Assembly: GCA_039180675.1 (NCBI GenBank)
Contig: JBCDDC010000002.1
Coordinates: 62,001 to 126,000 of the forward strand
Source of the DNA: Thermohalobaculum sp039180675
GTDB lineage: Bacteria; Pseudomonadota; Alphaproteobacteria; Rhodobacterales; Rhodobacteraceae
Direction: 5' to 3'
DNA: 64,000 nucleotides
In this document: piece by piece, positions 41,128 to 50,042 of the stretch
Layout of the letters: every line of letters starts with the position of its first letter
How positions within the stretch are numbered: the stretch's first letter is position 1
Program-made: the position numbers and the translations under genes
The notes under the pieces: model-generated
What the model was told of the DNA's origin: nothing
Database searches by the model: none
The model's input: the letters and a program-made list of their open reading frames with translations, nothing else

Positions 41128-42201
41128 ATGCAAAGCCTGAAGATCGCCGTGTTCGACGGAGACGGGATCGGGCCCGAGATCACTGAACCCGCGATGAAGA
41201 TCGTCGACAGGGTCGCCCGGGACGCCCAGGTAAGGCTCGATTTCGAGGTGCTACCATCGGGCGCGGGGCACTACCGCGATCATGGCGAAAGCCTGCCCGA
41301 AAGCTCGGTCGCGGCCGCACGGGCTGCAGATGCGATCCTGCTCTCGGCCATGGGTCTGCCGGATGTGCGGTATCCCGACGGCACCGAGATCGTGCCGCAG
41401 ATCGAATTGCGGTTCATCCTCGGCCTCTATGCCGGGGTGCGGCCGGTGAAACTGCTGCCCGGGCAGCAGAGCCCGCTGAAAATTCCCGATGGCAAGACGC
41501 TCGATTTCATCCTGATCCGGGAATCCACCGAGGGGCTGTTCGCCCGGATGAACGAAGGCACGGTCACCGAGGACGAGGCGCAGGAGACGCTTGTCATCAC
41601 GCGCGGGGTCTCAGAGAAACTGTTCGACTTCGCTTTTCGGCTCGCGCGCCAGCGCAAGGCAAAGGGTTATCCGGGGCGGGTCACATGCGTCGACAAGGCA
41701 AACGTGTTCCGAGCCTTCGCCTTCATGCGGAAGATCTTTCATGAGCGTGCCGCGCTGAACCCGGATCTGGTGGCGGATACGGCCTATGTGGATGCGATGG
41801 CGCTCTGGATGGTGCAGAGGCCGTGGGAGTTCGACGTTATGGTCACCGAGAACATGTTTGGCGACATCCTTTCGGATCTTGGCGCAGGACTGATGGGAGG
41901 GCTTGGCATGGCACCGTCCGCGGATATCGGCGATGGCCACGCGGTTTTCCAGCCCTGCCACGGAACGGCGCCGGATATCGCGGGCCAGGGGATTGCCAAT
42001 CCGCTTGCTATGATCCTCTCGGGCGCAATGATGCTGGAGTGGCTCGCGATGGACAAAGACACACCGGCTTTGAGTGAAGCGGCGGGACGGGTCGAGACGG
42101 CTGTCTCCAAGGTGCTGACCGAGCGCATAATCGTCACGCCCGATCTCGGTGGGTGGGCGAGCACCTCGGATCTTGCGCGGGCTGTGGAAGCCGCCCTGTG
42201 A
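41128..42201 (+). CDS. isocitrate/isopropylmalate dehydrogenase family protein
   Basis: A 357-residue beta-decarboxylating dehydrogenase. GDGIGPEI at about 10-17, LRFILGLYAGVRPVKL for substrate, ADTAYVDAMALWMV, VTENMFGDILSDLGAG and HGTAPDIAGQG for metal and NAD. It differs from leuB of this genome in the substrate loop (IELRFILGLYAG instead of LRLRKEMDLYAN), so it is not a second leuB; tartrate or another 2-hydroxyacid is possible. GGGAGGGG precedes ATG 41128. It is divergent from the lactonase. Confidence 0.85.
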   Translation: MQSLKIAVFDGDGIGPEITEPAMKIVDRVARDAQVRLDFEVLPSGAGHYRDHGESLPESSVAAARAADAILLSAMGLPDVRYPDGTEIVPQIELRFILGLYAGVRPVKLLPGQQSPLKIPDGKTLDFILIRESTEGLFARMNEGTVTEDEAQETLVITRGVSEKLFDFAFRLARQRKAKGYPGRVTCVDKANVFRAFAFMRKIFHERAALNPDLVADTAYVDAMALWMVQRPWEFDVMVTENMFGDILSDLGAGLMGGLGMAPSADIGDGHAVFQPCHGTAPDIAGQGIANPLAMILSGAMMLEWLAMDKDTPALSEAAGRVETAVSKVLTERIIVTPDLGGWASTSDLARAVEAAL

Positions 42202-42229
42202 GCGCGGTCACCCGATCGCCGATGTTTGA

Positions 42230-42325
42230 GCGGTGCGCCAGCCCGCCATGTCCATCGAAGATAGACCGGGGAAGGGAACCCTTCCCGCAGCGCGCAAGCG
42301 CGCTGATGGCGGGCTGGCGCACCGC
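42230..42325. repeat. cloverleaf-like nested inverted repeat, 20-bp outer stem
   Basis: GCGGTGCGCCAGCCCGCCAT (42230-42249) is exactly complementary to 42306-42325. Inside lie three consecutive hairpins: 42250-42266 (GTCCATC/GATAGAC, one mismatch, loop GAA), 42269-42286 (GGGAAGGG/CCCTTCCC) and 42288-42305 (CAGCGCGC/GCGCGCTG). A single G separates the last two, and the right outer arm follows at once. It lies between the dehydrogenase and Gfo/Idh genes. A smaller element with the same arm order is at 59590-59651. Confidence 0.85.
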
Positions 42326-42379
42326 CCGCACCGTGGCCGCAGGGAGGCGAGTATCGCGGGCGCCCGGGGGCAAGTCCAG

Positions 42380-43393
42380 GTGCTGAAAGTTGCCTGCGTA
42401 GGCGCTGGGTACTTCAGCTCATTTCATCTCGATGCATGGGTCCGGATCGAGAATACCCAGGTCGTAGGTGTTGCCGATCAGGATCGGAAGGCGCTCCGGG
42501 CGCGGGCACATGGGTTCGCGCATTTTGCGGAGGCCAGTGTCCTGTTCGGCGCAGAGACACCCGATATCGTCGATATCATAACCCCGCCGCCGACCCATCT
42601 GGGCTTGATCCGCGAGGCTTTGCGAACTTGCCCTCGCGCGATCGTTTGTCAAAAGCCCTTCTGCCAGGATCTGGCAGAGGCGGAGCGGGCGGTGGGGTTG
42701 GCCGAGGAGGCGCAGATCCCGCTGATTATCCATGAGAACTTTCGGTTCCAGCCTTGGTATCGTGTGCTGAAGGACATGCTCGTGCAGGGTGGTTTCGGCG
42801 AGGTCTTGCAGGTGACATTCCGTCTGCGCCCGGGCGATGGACAGGGCCCCGATGCCTATCTCGACCGGCAGCCGTATTTCCAGAAGATGCCGCGTTTTCT
42901 GATCCACGAGACTGCCGTTCACTGGATCGACACGTTCCGCTTTCTGCTTGGCCAGCCGGACACGGTCTGGGCCGATCTGCGTAGGCTCAATCCCGTGATC
43001 GCGGGTGAAGATGCGGGCCTGGTCGTCTTCGGTTACGCCGATGGCAAATGCGCACTCTTCGACGGCAACCGGCTTTCCGACCATCCGGCCGCCAACCGCC
43101 GCCGCACTATGGGGGAATGCCTGATTGAAGGCACGAAGATGACGGCGATGCTGGATGGCGATGGCCGCATCTTCATCCGGTCCTTCGGATCGAACGACTG
43201 GTCGCCGCATCCCTTCGAAGCGCCGGAGACCGGTTTCGGCGGGGATTGCGTGCATGCGCTTCAGTCCCACGTGGTCGCGCATCTGGAAACGGGCTCTTCG
43301 CTTGAAAACGAGGCGCGCGACTACCTCGCGGTGATCCGGATGGAGGAGGCGATTTACAGGAGCCACGAGACTCGCCAACGTATCACGCTCTGA
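42380..43393 (+). CDS. Gfo/Idh/MocA family oxidoreductase
   Basis: About 337 residues from GTG 42380. The Rossmann loop is VACVGAGYFSSFH at residues 4-16, the CQKPFCQDLAEAE block is the EKP-like motif with the conserved Lys, and HETAVHWIDTFRFLLG carries the catalytic-type His of the C-terminal domain. These enzymes oxidise or reduce sugars, inositols or amino-acid-like substrates with NAD(P). The frame stays open to 42233, but that part crosses the cloverleaf repeat, so GTG is preferred. It is followed 12 bases later by DUF1989. Confidence 0.85.
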   Translation: MLKVACVGAGYFSSFHLDAWVRIENTQVVGVADQDRKALRARAHGFAHFAEASVLFGAETPDIVDIITPPPTHLGLIREALRTCPRAIVCQKPFCQDLAEAERAVGLAEEAQIPLIIHENFRFQPWYRVLKDMLVQGGFGEVLQVTFRLRPGDGQGPDAYLDRQPYFQKMPRFLIHETAVHWIDTFRFLLGQPDTVWADLRRLNPVIAGEDAGLVVFGYADGKCALFDGNRLSDHPAANRRRTMGECLIEGTKMTAMLDGDGRIFIRSFGSNDWSPHPFEAPETGFGGDCVHALQSHVVAHLETGSSLENEARDYLAVIRMEEAIYRSHETRQRITL

Positions 43394-43405
43394 GAGGAGA
43401 CGCCG

Positions 43406-44014
43406 ATGTCCGAGATCCACACCATCCCTGCCCGCCACGGACATGCGGTTCGGCTGTCCGAGGGGCAGGCGATCAAGATGATCAACACCCATGGCCACCA
43501 GGTGGTCGATACCTGGGCTTTCTCAACCGATGATGTCAGCGAGTTCTTCTCGGTCGAGCATTGGCGCGCGACCGTCACGCATATCTTTCCGCGCGTTGGC
43601 GACAAATTGGTCACGAACCGGCGACGGCCGATCCTGACCTTCGAGGAAGACACGTCGCCTGGGGTTCACGATACACTGCTCGCCGCCTGTGACAGCTATC
43701 GCTACGGATTGCTCGGTTGCACGGAATACCACGACAACTGCACCGACAACCTGGCCGCGGCGATGCGCGCCGTTGGGGTCGAGCGCCACGAGACACCGAG
43801 CCCGCTCAACATGTGGATGAACATTCCCGTGGATGCGGAAGGCAACACGGGTTGGTGTGAGCCGGTCTCTAAACCGGGAGACTACGTCGTGCTGCGGGCC
43901 GAGATGGACTGCATCGTCGCCATGTCGAACTGTCCGCAGGACATTCTACCTGTCAACGCGGGCAAGACGGTGGAAACGCAGTATCAGATCCTGGACATCG
44001 CTCAGTCAGTCTAA
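43406..44014 (+). CDS. DUF1989 / urea carboxylase-associated family protein
   Basis: A 202-residue DUF1989 protein, paralogue of the one at 39566-40171. Shared blocks: GQAIKMINTHGHQVVDTWAF, YGLLGCTEYHDNCTDNL, NMWMNIPVD and MSNCPQDILPVNAG with the Cys. In guanidine degradation two such proteins form a heteromer; the two here diverge enough to do that but are not adjacent. GAGGAG precedes ATG 43406. It appears co-transcribed with the Gfo/Idh gene. Confidence 0.8.
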   Translation: MSEIHTIPARHGHAVRLSEGQAIKMINTHGHQVVDTWAFSTDDVSEFFSVEHWRATVTHIFPRVGDKLVTNRRRPILTFEEDTSPGVHDTLLAACDSYRYGLLGCTEYHDNCTDNLAAAMRAVGVERHETPSPLNMWMNIPVDAEGNTGWCEPVSKPGDYVVLRAEMDCIVAMSNCPQDILPVNAGKTVETQYQILDIAQSV

Positions 44015-44034
44015 CTACGCGAGAGGTAGCTGCG

Positions 44035-44442
44035 GTGGGCGTGGAATTGGATGGCAATGGGCTTGGGGCAAAGATTGGGAAGAACTGGCACGGAGCCCTG
44101 TACCCAGTGGTCATCGTCCGCTTTGTTGCCACTCTCGGAGGAGCCGCATCTGCGCAGGACAGACCTCAGACGTTGGAAGAGCTTGGCTTCTCGATGGAGC
44201 CAACCCCGATTGAGGCGGGCAGCGACCCGTGCCGGTTGTTCGAGACCGAGGAACTGGTGCCACTCAACCTTGTCCTCCAGCAGGAAGGGATCACGGTCCC
44301 ACTCAAATTCCCGGAGAGCTATCTGGCTCAGCGGGGCGGAGGGACGACAACAGCGCGACTATTCGTGATCGGGATCGGCGACTTCCTTCCCCTCCAGCGT
44401 GGCGAGCAGACCCGACGCTACAAAAACCGCGTACGGGACTGA
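44035..44442 (+). CDS. hypothetical exported protein, N-terminal half of a probably broken gene
   Basis: From GTG 44035, 135 residues. A hydrophobic segment (YPVVIVRFVATLGGAASAQD) looks like a signal peptide with cleavage after ASA, preceded by an unusually long N-terminal part, so the true start may be later. The rest includes DPCRLFETEE and FPESYLAQRGGG. The TGA at 44440 is followed at once, in the same frame, by the second half, so it probably interrupts one longer protein. Confidence 0.55.
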   Translation: MGVELDGNGLGAKIGKNWHGALYPVVIVRFVATLGGAASAQDRPQTLEELGFSMEPTPIEAGSDPCRLFETEELVPLNLVLQQEGITVPLKFPESYLAQRGGGTTTARLFVIGIGDFLPLQRGEQTRRYKNRVRD

Positions 44443-44832
44443 ATGGACGTTTTGATCAAGGATTCCATTCCGATGGACCGCTTGATGCTGAGCAGCCTTA
44501 GAACCGTTTACAGATGGAAACCCGAGCCCGAGGCGACGATCTCGCGCATACCTGCTGAGGGTGACCTCTACCTGATCCCCCCGCCCGATGATCGATACAT
44601 CACGGGCAGGGAAGTCCTGGTCGATCGTATCTCGGGCACGCCGAGTACAATCCTGCGATGCCGACTAAAGGAAGGCTCAGGCGTTCCCAATCCAGGATGC
44701 GCGATGCTTTTCGAACATCAGCGGATCTCGATCAAAGCAAGCTTTCGTCGGACAGAGCTTCCGAACTGGCGACCGATCCGGGATCGGGTCCGTCAATTTC
44801 TACAATGTGCTATTGAGAGGGGACGAGCCTGA
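44443..44832 (+). CDS. hypothetical protein, C-terminal half of a probably broken gene
   Basis: A 129-residue open frame that starts with ATG directly after the TGA at 44440-44442 and in the same reading frame. It has cysteines in ILRCRLKEG, PNPGCAMLF and QFLQC and ends with a polar helix. There is no ribosome site of its own beyond the coding sequence of the first half. I do not recognise a family. After it 158 noncoding bases lead to hisG, convergent. Confidence 0.5.
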   Translation: MDVLIKDSIPMDRLMLSSLRTVYRWKPEPEATISRIPAEGDLYLIPPPDDRYITGREVLVDRISGTPSTILRCRLKEGSGVPNPGCAMLFEHQRISIKASFRRTELPNWRPIRDRVRQFLQCAIERGRA

Positions 44833-44990
44833 GGCCGGCATCAGCTGCAGAGCAATTCTTAGGGCTGGAAGTCTTGGTGAATGCCATGGCCCGACATGAA
44901 ACCAAACCGTCTTAACCGAGTTCGGCTTGTTCTGCGGAAGACTGGTTCTTTGACTCCAAGATTCGACGGCCTGGTTAAAATGAGCTTTCT

Positions 44991-45683
44991 CTAGCTCTCG
45001 ATATGGCTCAGGAACTTGGCGAAGACGGCTTTAGCGCCCTCATCCCAGTCGGCATCTAGGCTCTGCCAGAGGTTTGCGGTTGACCGCAGGATCAGGCCGT
45101 CTTCGAGAACGCGAAGGTGATTGGCTCTCAGCGTCGTGCCACTAGATGTGATATCAGCGATTGCCTCGCAGGTGCCGTTTGCCGGCCCTGCTTCGGTGGC
45201 GCCCTGGCTGTCGACCAGCCGGTAGTCGGCGATCCCGTGGCGCTTAAAAAAGGCCCGGGTCAGGTTGTGGTATTTGGTTGCCACGCGCAGCGCCATACCA
45301 TGGCGGGCTCGAAAGTCGTCCGCCACGGCGTCAAGGTCGGCCATGGTCTCCACGTCCACCCAGAAATCGGGCACCGCGATCACCAGGTTCGCATCGCCGA
45401 AGCCAAGCTTTGCGAGGCTTTTCGCCCGGTGCTCGCTGCCTGCAATCCGCTCCCGCACCATGTCCTCGCCCGTGACGCCGAGATGGATGCGCCCGGCGGC
45501 GAGTTCCCGCGGGATCTCTCCGGCTGAGAGCATGACGATCTCGAGCCCGGGGAGGCCATGAGCCTCCGCCCTGTATTCGCGTGTCATGCCGGCCTGCGCG
45601 ATCGTGATACCGCGCTCCGCGAACCATGCGATGGTCGCGGCCTGCAAGCGGCCCTTAGACGGGAGGCCGAGAATCAGCGCCAT
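44991..45683 (-). CDS. hisG: ATP phosphoribosyltransferase, short form
   Basis: A 230-residue HisG of the short type, which joins ATP and PRPP in the first step of histidine synthesis. LILGLPSKGRLQ, AGEIPRELAAGRIHLGVTGEDM and the PRPP loop in EAIADITSSGTTLRANHL are visible. The short form lacks the C-terminal regulatory ACT-like domain and needs HisZ, encoded just upstream with a ten-base overlap. The final 30 residues are those of the family. Confidence 0.96.
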   Translation of the reverse strand: MALILGLPSKGRLQAATIAWFAERGITIAQAGMTREYRAEAHGLPGLEIVMLSAGEIPRELAAGRIHLGVTGEDMVRERIAGSEHRAKSLAKLGFGDANLVIAVPDFWVDVETMADLDAVADDFRARHGMALRVATKYHNLTRAFFKRHGIADYRLVDSQGATEAGPANGTCEAIADITSSGTTLRANHLRVLEDGLILRSTANLWQSLDADWDEGAKAVFAKFLSHIES

Positions 45684-46822
45684 TGCGCCCGTGCCTCTCT
45701 GACCGCTTCGGGACGGATGATCCCACCGACGGCAGGTCGTGGGGTCTCTGCCCCGAGCCGGGCTGTGATGGTATTGTATCGCCCACCACCGGCGAGCGGG
45801 ATGCCGCTCGGCCAGTCCTTGGCGACCACCTCGAAAACGAACCCGTCATAGTATTCGAGTTTCCGGCCGAAGGCCGCGTCGTAGGCGATTGCCGACAGAT
45901 CGAAGCCGGCACCCGCCAAGGCATCGAGACGGCGCGACAGCGTGTCGAGCGCGGCTGCGATATCTGCGCCGCCAGAGACTGAGAGATCGGCCAGCCGCTG
46001 CGGAGCGTGGTCCGCCGGACACTCGAGATCGAGGACCGCCTCGATCAGCCTAACGCATTCCTCTGGCATAACCGGGTCCGCGGACCGGGCGAGCAGTGTC
46101 CGGGCCCGGTCTCGGATGCTGAGTGGAGAGCGCAGGCCCATCACCTCGCCCGCATCCGCGAGGATTTCCTCGAACCGATCCTCGGCAACGGCGGCGAGCA
46201 ATTCAGAGCGCCGCGGGCTGGGATCGGGGGGCGGGCGACCAAAGCGTGCGAGCAGGTCGTGAAAGCGTGCCGGGCGCCAGATATGGCGGCGCAGCTGATG
46301 GCGCCGCCCCTCGGGCATCTCCAGCGCATCAAGCAGGGCGAAGACGATCCCGAGATCGCCAATCGTTGTGCTGTGCGGTGGCGCAGAGAGGGCGTCGAGC
46401 CCATGATGGATGATACGGAAGATCCGGCAGTCGGCATCGGCCTCGTCGCGGTCGCCAAAGTCCTCGATACCGGCCTGCAGGTATTCGATGGGCCGGGTGA
46501 TCCCTGCTTCCTGCTGGCGGAAAACCGGGCCCTGGTAAGAATAGCGCCCGGCGCGCTCCCATCCCCGGGTTCCATGCGCCATGGCGACCGGGACCGTGAA
46601 ATCCGGGCGCAGGCACATCTCATCTCCGTGCGCCGGATCCGGGAAGAGAAAGGCCCGCCCCCGGATGTCCTCGCCATAGAGGTCGAGCAGGGTTTCCGCC
46701 GGGAAGAGATGTGCAGGCTGGACCGGTTCGAAACCGGCCTCGGTGAACTGTCGGGAGAGGGTGGAGAGCATCCCCTCGATCTCGGCCAGCGCCGAGGCAT
46801 CCAAGACGTCCGGTTCGGTCAC
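45674..46822 (-). CDS. hisZ: ATP phosphoribosyltransferase regulatory subunit
   Basis: A 382-residue HisRS-like protein that partners HisG and gives histidine feedback. It has a class II core (FLFPDPAHGDEMCLRPDFTVPVA, YQGPVFRQQEAG and YYDGFVFEVVAKDWPSGIPLAGGGRYN) but lacks the full tRNA-binding C-terminal domain of HisS. GTG 46822 is one base after the hisS stop and is chosen over the open frame running into hisS. It overlaps hisG by ten bases. Confidence 0.94.
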   Translation of the reverse strand: MTEPDVLDASALAEIEGMLSTLSRQFTEAGFEPVQPAHLFPAETLLDLYGEDIRGRAFLFPDPAHGDEMCLRPDFTVPVAMAHGTRGWERAGRYSYQGPVFRQQEAGITRPIEYLQAGIEDFGDRDEADADCRIFRIIHHGLDALSAPPHSTTIGDLGIVFALLDALEMPEGRRHQLRRHIWRPARFHDLLARFGRPPPDPSPRRSELLAAVAEDRFEEILADAGEVMGLRSPLSIRDRARTLLARSADPVMPEECVRLIEAVLDLECPADHAPQRLADLSVSGGADIAAALDTLSRRLDALAGAGFDLSAIAYDAAFGRKLEYYDGFVFEVVAKDWPSGIPLAGGGRYNTITARLGAETPRPAVGGIIRPEAVREARAQWR

Positions 46823-46823
46823 C

Positions 46824-48479
46824 TCAATCCTCGCCAGCGCGGGCCAGCATCGCCCGGATCTCGGCCACCAGATCGCGGCGTGCGATGGTGACCTGCGCGG
46901 GCTGGGCGGTCCATTCCTCGCGGGTTTCGATCTCGGCGGCGAGACGGGCGCCCAAGGCAAGATCCTTGAGCGTCACCTGACCGGCCGCGAATTCGTCGCC
47001 GCCCTCGATTACTGCGATGGGGGACTGGCGCTTGTCGGCGTACTTAAGCTGCTTTGCCATGTTGCCGCCACCCATGAAAACCTCGGCCCTCACACCCGCA
47101 TTGCGGAGCTCCGCGCACATGGTCTGATAGTCGGCCATGCGGTCCTTATCCATCGGCAGGATAACAACGGGGCCGGCGGTATCAGCCTGCCCGGCCCGCC
47201 CGATCTCGCGCAATGCGGCCAATAGCCGGTCGACGCCGATGGAGATGCCGGTTGCAGGCACGGCTTGACCGGTGAACCGCTTGACCAGATCGTCATAGCG
47301 CCCGCCACCGGCGACGGACCCGAACTGACGCTTGCGGCCGTCTTCGTCGGTGATCTCGAAAGTAAGCTCCGCCTCATAGACCGGCCCGGTGTAGTAGCCG
47401 AGCCCGCGTACCACAGAGGGGTTCAGTCTAACTCTTTGCTGATAGCCTTGCGCTTCGAGTAATTCTGCAATCGTTTCTAACTCACGTACGCCTTCCCAGC
47501 CGGTATCCGAGCCTTTGACTAGGTCATCAAGGTACGTGACCATCTTTCTGTTCCAAAGAGGCAATCCGTCTTTGAGATAGGTTTGGACATCCCGCATCGC
47601 GGGGCTGGTTGCATCTCGTGCTCGATGAAGTGCGGAAGATGCTGCGGCGCTGATGTCCCGCATATCGGATGCTTCACGAGCCAATCGACTGTCTAGCTCG
47701 ACGTTGGCATTCAGCATTGGGGTAACGAACGACATCACGGTGTCGATCTGATCAGGGCTCAAACCGGCTCCTGTTGTGAAATCTCCACTCTCGTCCTCGC
47801 GACCTGATCCTAACAAGGCACGAACACCATTATGCCCCAACCGATCCAACTTATCGATTGCTCGCAAAACGATTCCACGTTTTGCGGCCATATCTTCGGG
47901 AGCGGTCGGATCTAGCAGTCCTGCGACCTCCATCACGCCGTTCAAGATCTTCCGGTTATTCACGTGGATCGTCACATCGTTCTGCGCGATCCCAACCCGC
48001 TCCAGCGCGTCGGCCAGCATCATGCAGATCTCGGCATCGGCGGCGACTGTCGGGGTGCCGACCGTATCGGCGTCGCATTGGTAGAACTGGCGATATCGCC
48101 CCGGCCCCGGCTTTTCGTTGCGCCAGACCGGACCCACAGCATAGCGGCGATAGGGTGAGGGTAGCGCCTCGCGGTGTTGCGCAACCACGCGGGCGAGAGG
48201 GGCCGTCAGATCATAGCGGAGAGCAAGCCAGGTCTCGTCCTCGTCCTGCCACCCGAAGACCCCCTCATTGGGCCGGTCGACATCGGGCAGGAATTTGCCG
48301 AGCGCTTCGACCGTCTCGACAGCCGACGTCTCCAGCGGATCGAAGCCATAGGCGTGGTAGACCTCGCAGATCGCCTCGAGCATCGCGCGGCGTTCGGTGA
48401 CGTCTGCCCCGAAGTAATCGCGAAAGCCTTTCGGCGTCACGGCCTTTGGCCGCGGCTGTTTCTTGGTCTTCTTGGCCAT
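46824..48479 (-). CDS. hisS: histidine-tRNA ligase
   Basis: A 551-residue class II synthetase. The catalytic core shows TPKGFRDYFG, RYDLTAPLARV, the motif 2 loop WRNEKPGPGRYRQFYQCDAD and RGLGYYTGP with GGGRYDDL; the anticodon domain is at the C-terminus. ATG 48479 starts the conserved KKTKKQPRPKA region. Residues about 173-358 are encoded by a stretch of clearly lower G+C (about 48-51 percent by hand count against 63-70 percent on either side), which suggests a recombined segment. It is first in hisS-hisZ-hisG. Confidence 0.96.
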   Translation of the reverse strand: MAKKTKKQPRPKAVTPKGFRDYFGADVTERRAMLEAICEVYHAYGFDPLETSAVETVEALGKFLPDVDRPNEGVFGWQDEDETWLALRYDLTAPLARVVAQHREALPSPYRRYAVGPVWRNEKPGPGRYRQFYQCDADTVGTPTVAADAEICMMLADALERVGIAQNDVTIHVNNRKILNGVMEVAGLLDPTAPEDMAAKRGIVLRAIDKLDRLGHNGVRALLGSGREDESGDFTTGAGLSPDQIDTVMSFVTPMLNANVELDSRLAREASDMRDISAAASSALHRARDATSPAMRDVQTYLKDGLPLWNRKMVTYLDDLVKGSDTGWEGVRELETIAELLEAQGYQQRVRLNPSVVRGLGYYTGPVYEAELTFEITDEDGRKRQFGSVAGGGRYDDLVKRFTGQAVPATGISIGVDRLLAALREIGRAGQADTAGPVVILPMDKDRMADYQTMCAELRNAGVRAEVFMGGGNMAKQLKYADKRQSPIAVIEGGDEFAAGQVTLKDLALGARLAAEIETREEWTAQPAQVTIARRDLVAEIRAMLARAGED

Positions 48480-48647
48480 GCGGGGCGGTTTCCGCTCTCT
48501 TGCTTCGTCGTCCGCGTCCCTAATCGATCCAAATGGCCCGGGCAAGGGAGCAGACCGGGCCGAATTGCTGCGCCGCGGCGCATTCGCGCCGTGACTTGGC
48601 GATTTTGCCTTGGCATACTTGTATTGAAACTTTTTGCGAGGGTCAGG

Positions 48648-50042
48648 ATGAGTGACGAGACGATCGGCGGCGGGGGGAGTATTCCGGGCCGACCAAGATG
48701 GGATCTCGAGAGATACAAGCTGATCGCCGATGACCAGACTGCGGAGGTCGCCGATGATGAGGACGTGCCGCCGCCGCAGTTCACCCGCAAGAGCCGCCCG
48801 CAGAACGCTGATTACACCGCCGATGGCGTTGACCTTTTCTGGAAGGTCATGCGCATGTCGTTCTACACGATCCTTACGGTCGGGATTTATCGCTTCTGGA
48901 TGCTGACAGCGATCCGGCGCCATTACTGGAGCGGGATCACCATCCAGGAGGATCCGCTGGAATACACTGGCCGCGGGATCGAGAAACTGCTGGGTTTTCT
49001 GCTCGCTCTCGTAATCCTCGCGCTTTATCTGGGCCTGATGAACGTCGCCTTGACCTTCATCGGCCTCTCGATCGCGGGCGACGATCCGGTGTTTCAGAAT
49101 CTCGCGCTCTCGATCTCGCTTCTCGCGACCCTGCCGCTGATCTTTTTCGCGCAGTACCGCGGTATGAGGTATCTCTTGTCGCGCACCCGCTGGCGTGGCA
49201 TCCGCTTTGGCCTGGGGCCGGGGTCCTGGGGCTATACGCGCCGGGCAATCGGGTTGTCGATCCTCACCGGGATTACCTTCGGGCTCGCCTACCCCTATCA
49301 GCACTTCCACCTCGCCAAGTTCATGACCGACAGGAGCTGGTTCGGCGACATGAAGTTCAAGCAGGAGGGAAGCTGGTGGGAGCTTTTCGCCTCATGGGTC
49401 TGGATTTATATCGCCGCGCTTTTCATCGGACTGGCGATCTGGGGTTTGCAACTGGCTGGCGAGCGGTCTGAATTCGGGCTCGATGTGGTGATCGGCCTGG
49501 TGATCTATTTCGTGGCGCTCATCGTCTTCTACTTCACCATCCTCAGATATCGCTACGCGGCCTTCAAGGTGCTGTGGTCGAACCGGAAGCTCGGGGATGA
49601 TGTCATCTTCGACAGCGACCTCAATGTCAGCAATGTGGTGAATGTCTATATCTCGGGGACGATCCTTATCGCTTTTGTCGCATCGCTGGTGCTCGCGATG
49701 GCCACAGCGCTCATTGCCCTCACTGGGCTGATCAACAGCGAGGGCCTGGATCTCGGCGCCTTGGCAGAGGGGTCGCCCGAGCCTGGCGCAATCTTTGAGA
49801 AACTGATCGCCATCGCGCCGACGCTTGCCGTGCTCGCATTCACCTATCTCTTCGTCTTTGCCCTGATCTCGGCGATGACCCAGGTTTTCCTGACCCATCG
49901 GATTCTGCTCAGGAAGGTCAAGTCGATCCAGATCTCCAACCCGCGGGCGCTCTCGATGAGCCAGCAGCGCGCCCATGACGAGGCGAGCGAGGCAGGCGGC
50001 TTTGCCGACGCGCTGGGCGTCGATATAGGTGCCGGTTTCTGA
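48648..50042 (+). CDS. DUF898/YjgN family membrane protein
   Basis: A 464-residue protein with a cytosolic N-terminus and several hydrophobic helices (for example FYTILTVGIYRFWML, LLGFLLALVILALYLGL, LALSISLLATLPLIFF). RRHYWSGITIQEDPLEYTGRG and RWRGIRFGLGPGSWGY are the DUF898 motifs, repeated in the second half as FGLAYPYQHFHLAKFMTDRSWFGD (in two parts). Function unknown. It begins 168 bases from the divergent hisS start and is coupled to the M48 protease by a TGATG overlap, so the two likely act together at the membrane. Confidence 0.85.
   Translation: MSDETIGGGGSIPGRPRWDLERYKLIADDQTAEVADDEDVPPPQFTRKSRPQNADYTADGVDLFWKVMRMSFYTILTVGIYRFWMLTAIRRHYWSGITIQEDPLEYTGRGIEKLLGFLLALVILALYLGLMNVALTFIGLSIAGDDPVFQNLALSISLLATLPLIFFAQYRGMRYLLSRTRWRGIRFGLGPGSWGYTRRAIGLSILTGITFGLAYPYQHFHLAKFMTDRSWFGDMKFKQEGSWWELFASWVWIYIAALFIGLAIWGLQLAGERSEFGLDVVIGLVIYFVALIVFYFTILRYRYAAFKVLWSNRKLGDDVIFDSDLNVSNVVNVYISGTILIAFVASLVLAMATALIALTGLINSEGLDLGALAEGSPEPGAIFEKLIAIAPTLAVLAFTYLFVFALISAMTQVFLTHRILLRKVKSIQISNPRALSMSQQRAHDEASEAGGFADALGVDIGAGF

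Noticed and set aside
48480..49310. N-terminal extension of hisS to 49310
   Set aside because: It lies antisense to the DUF898 gene and its translation is unlike any HisS; the conserved start is at 48479.
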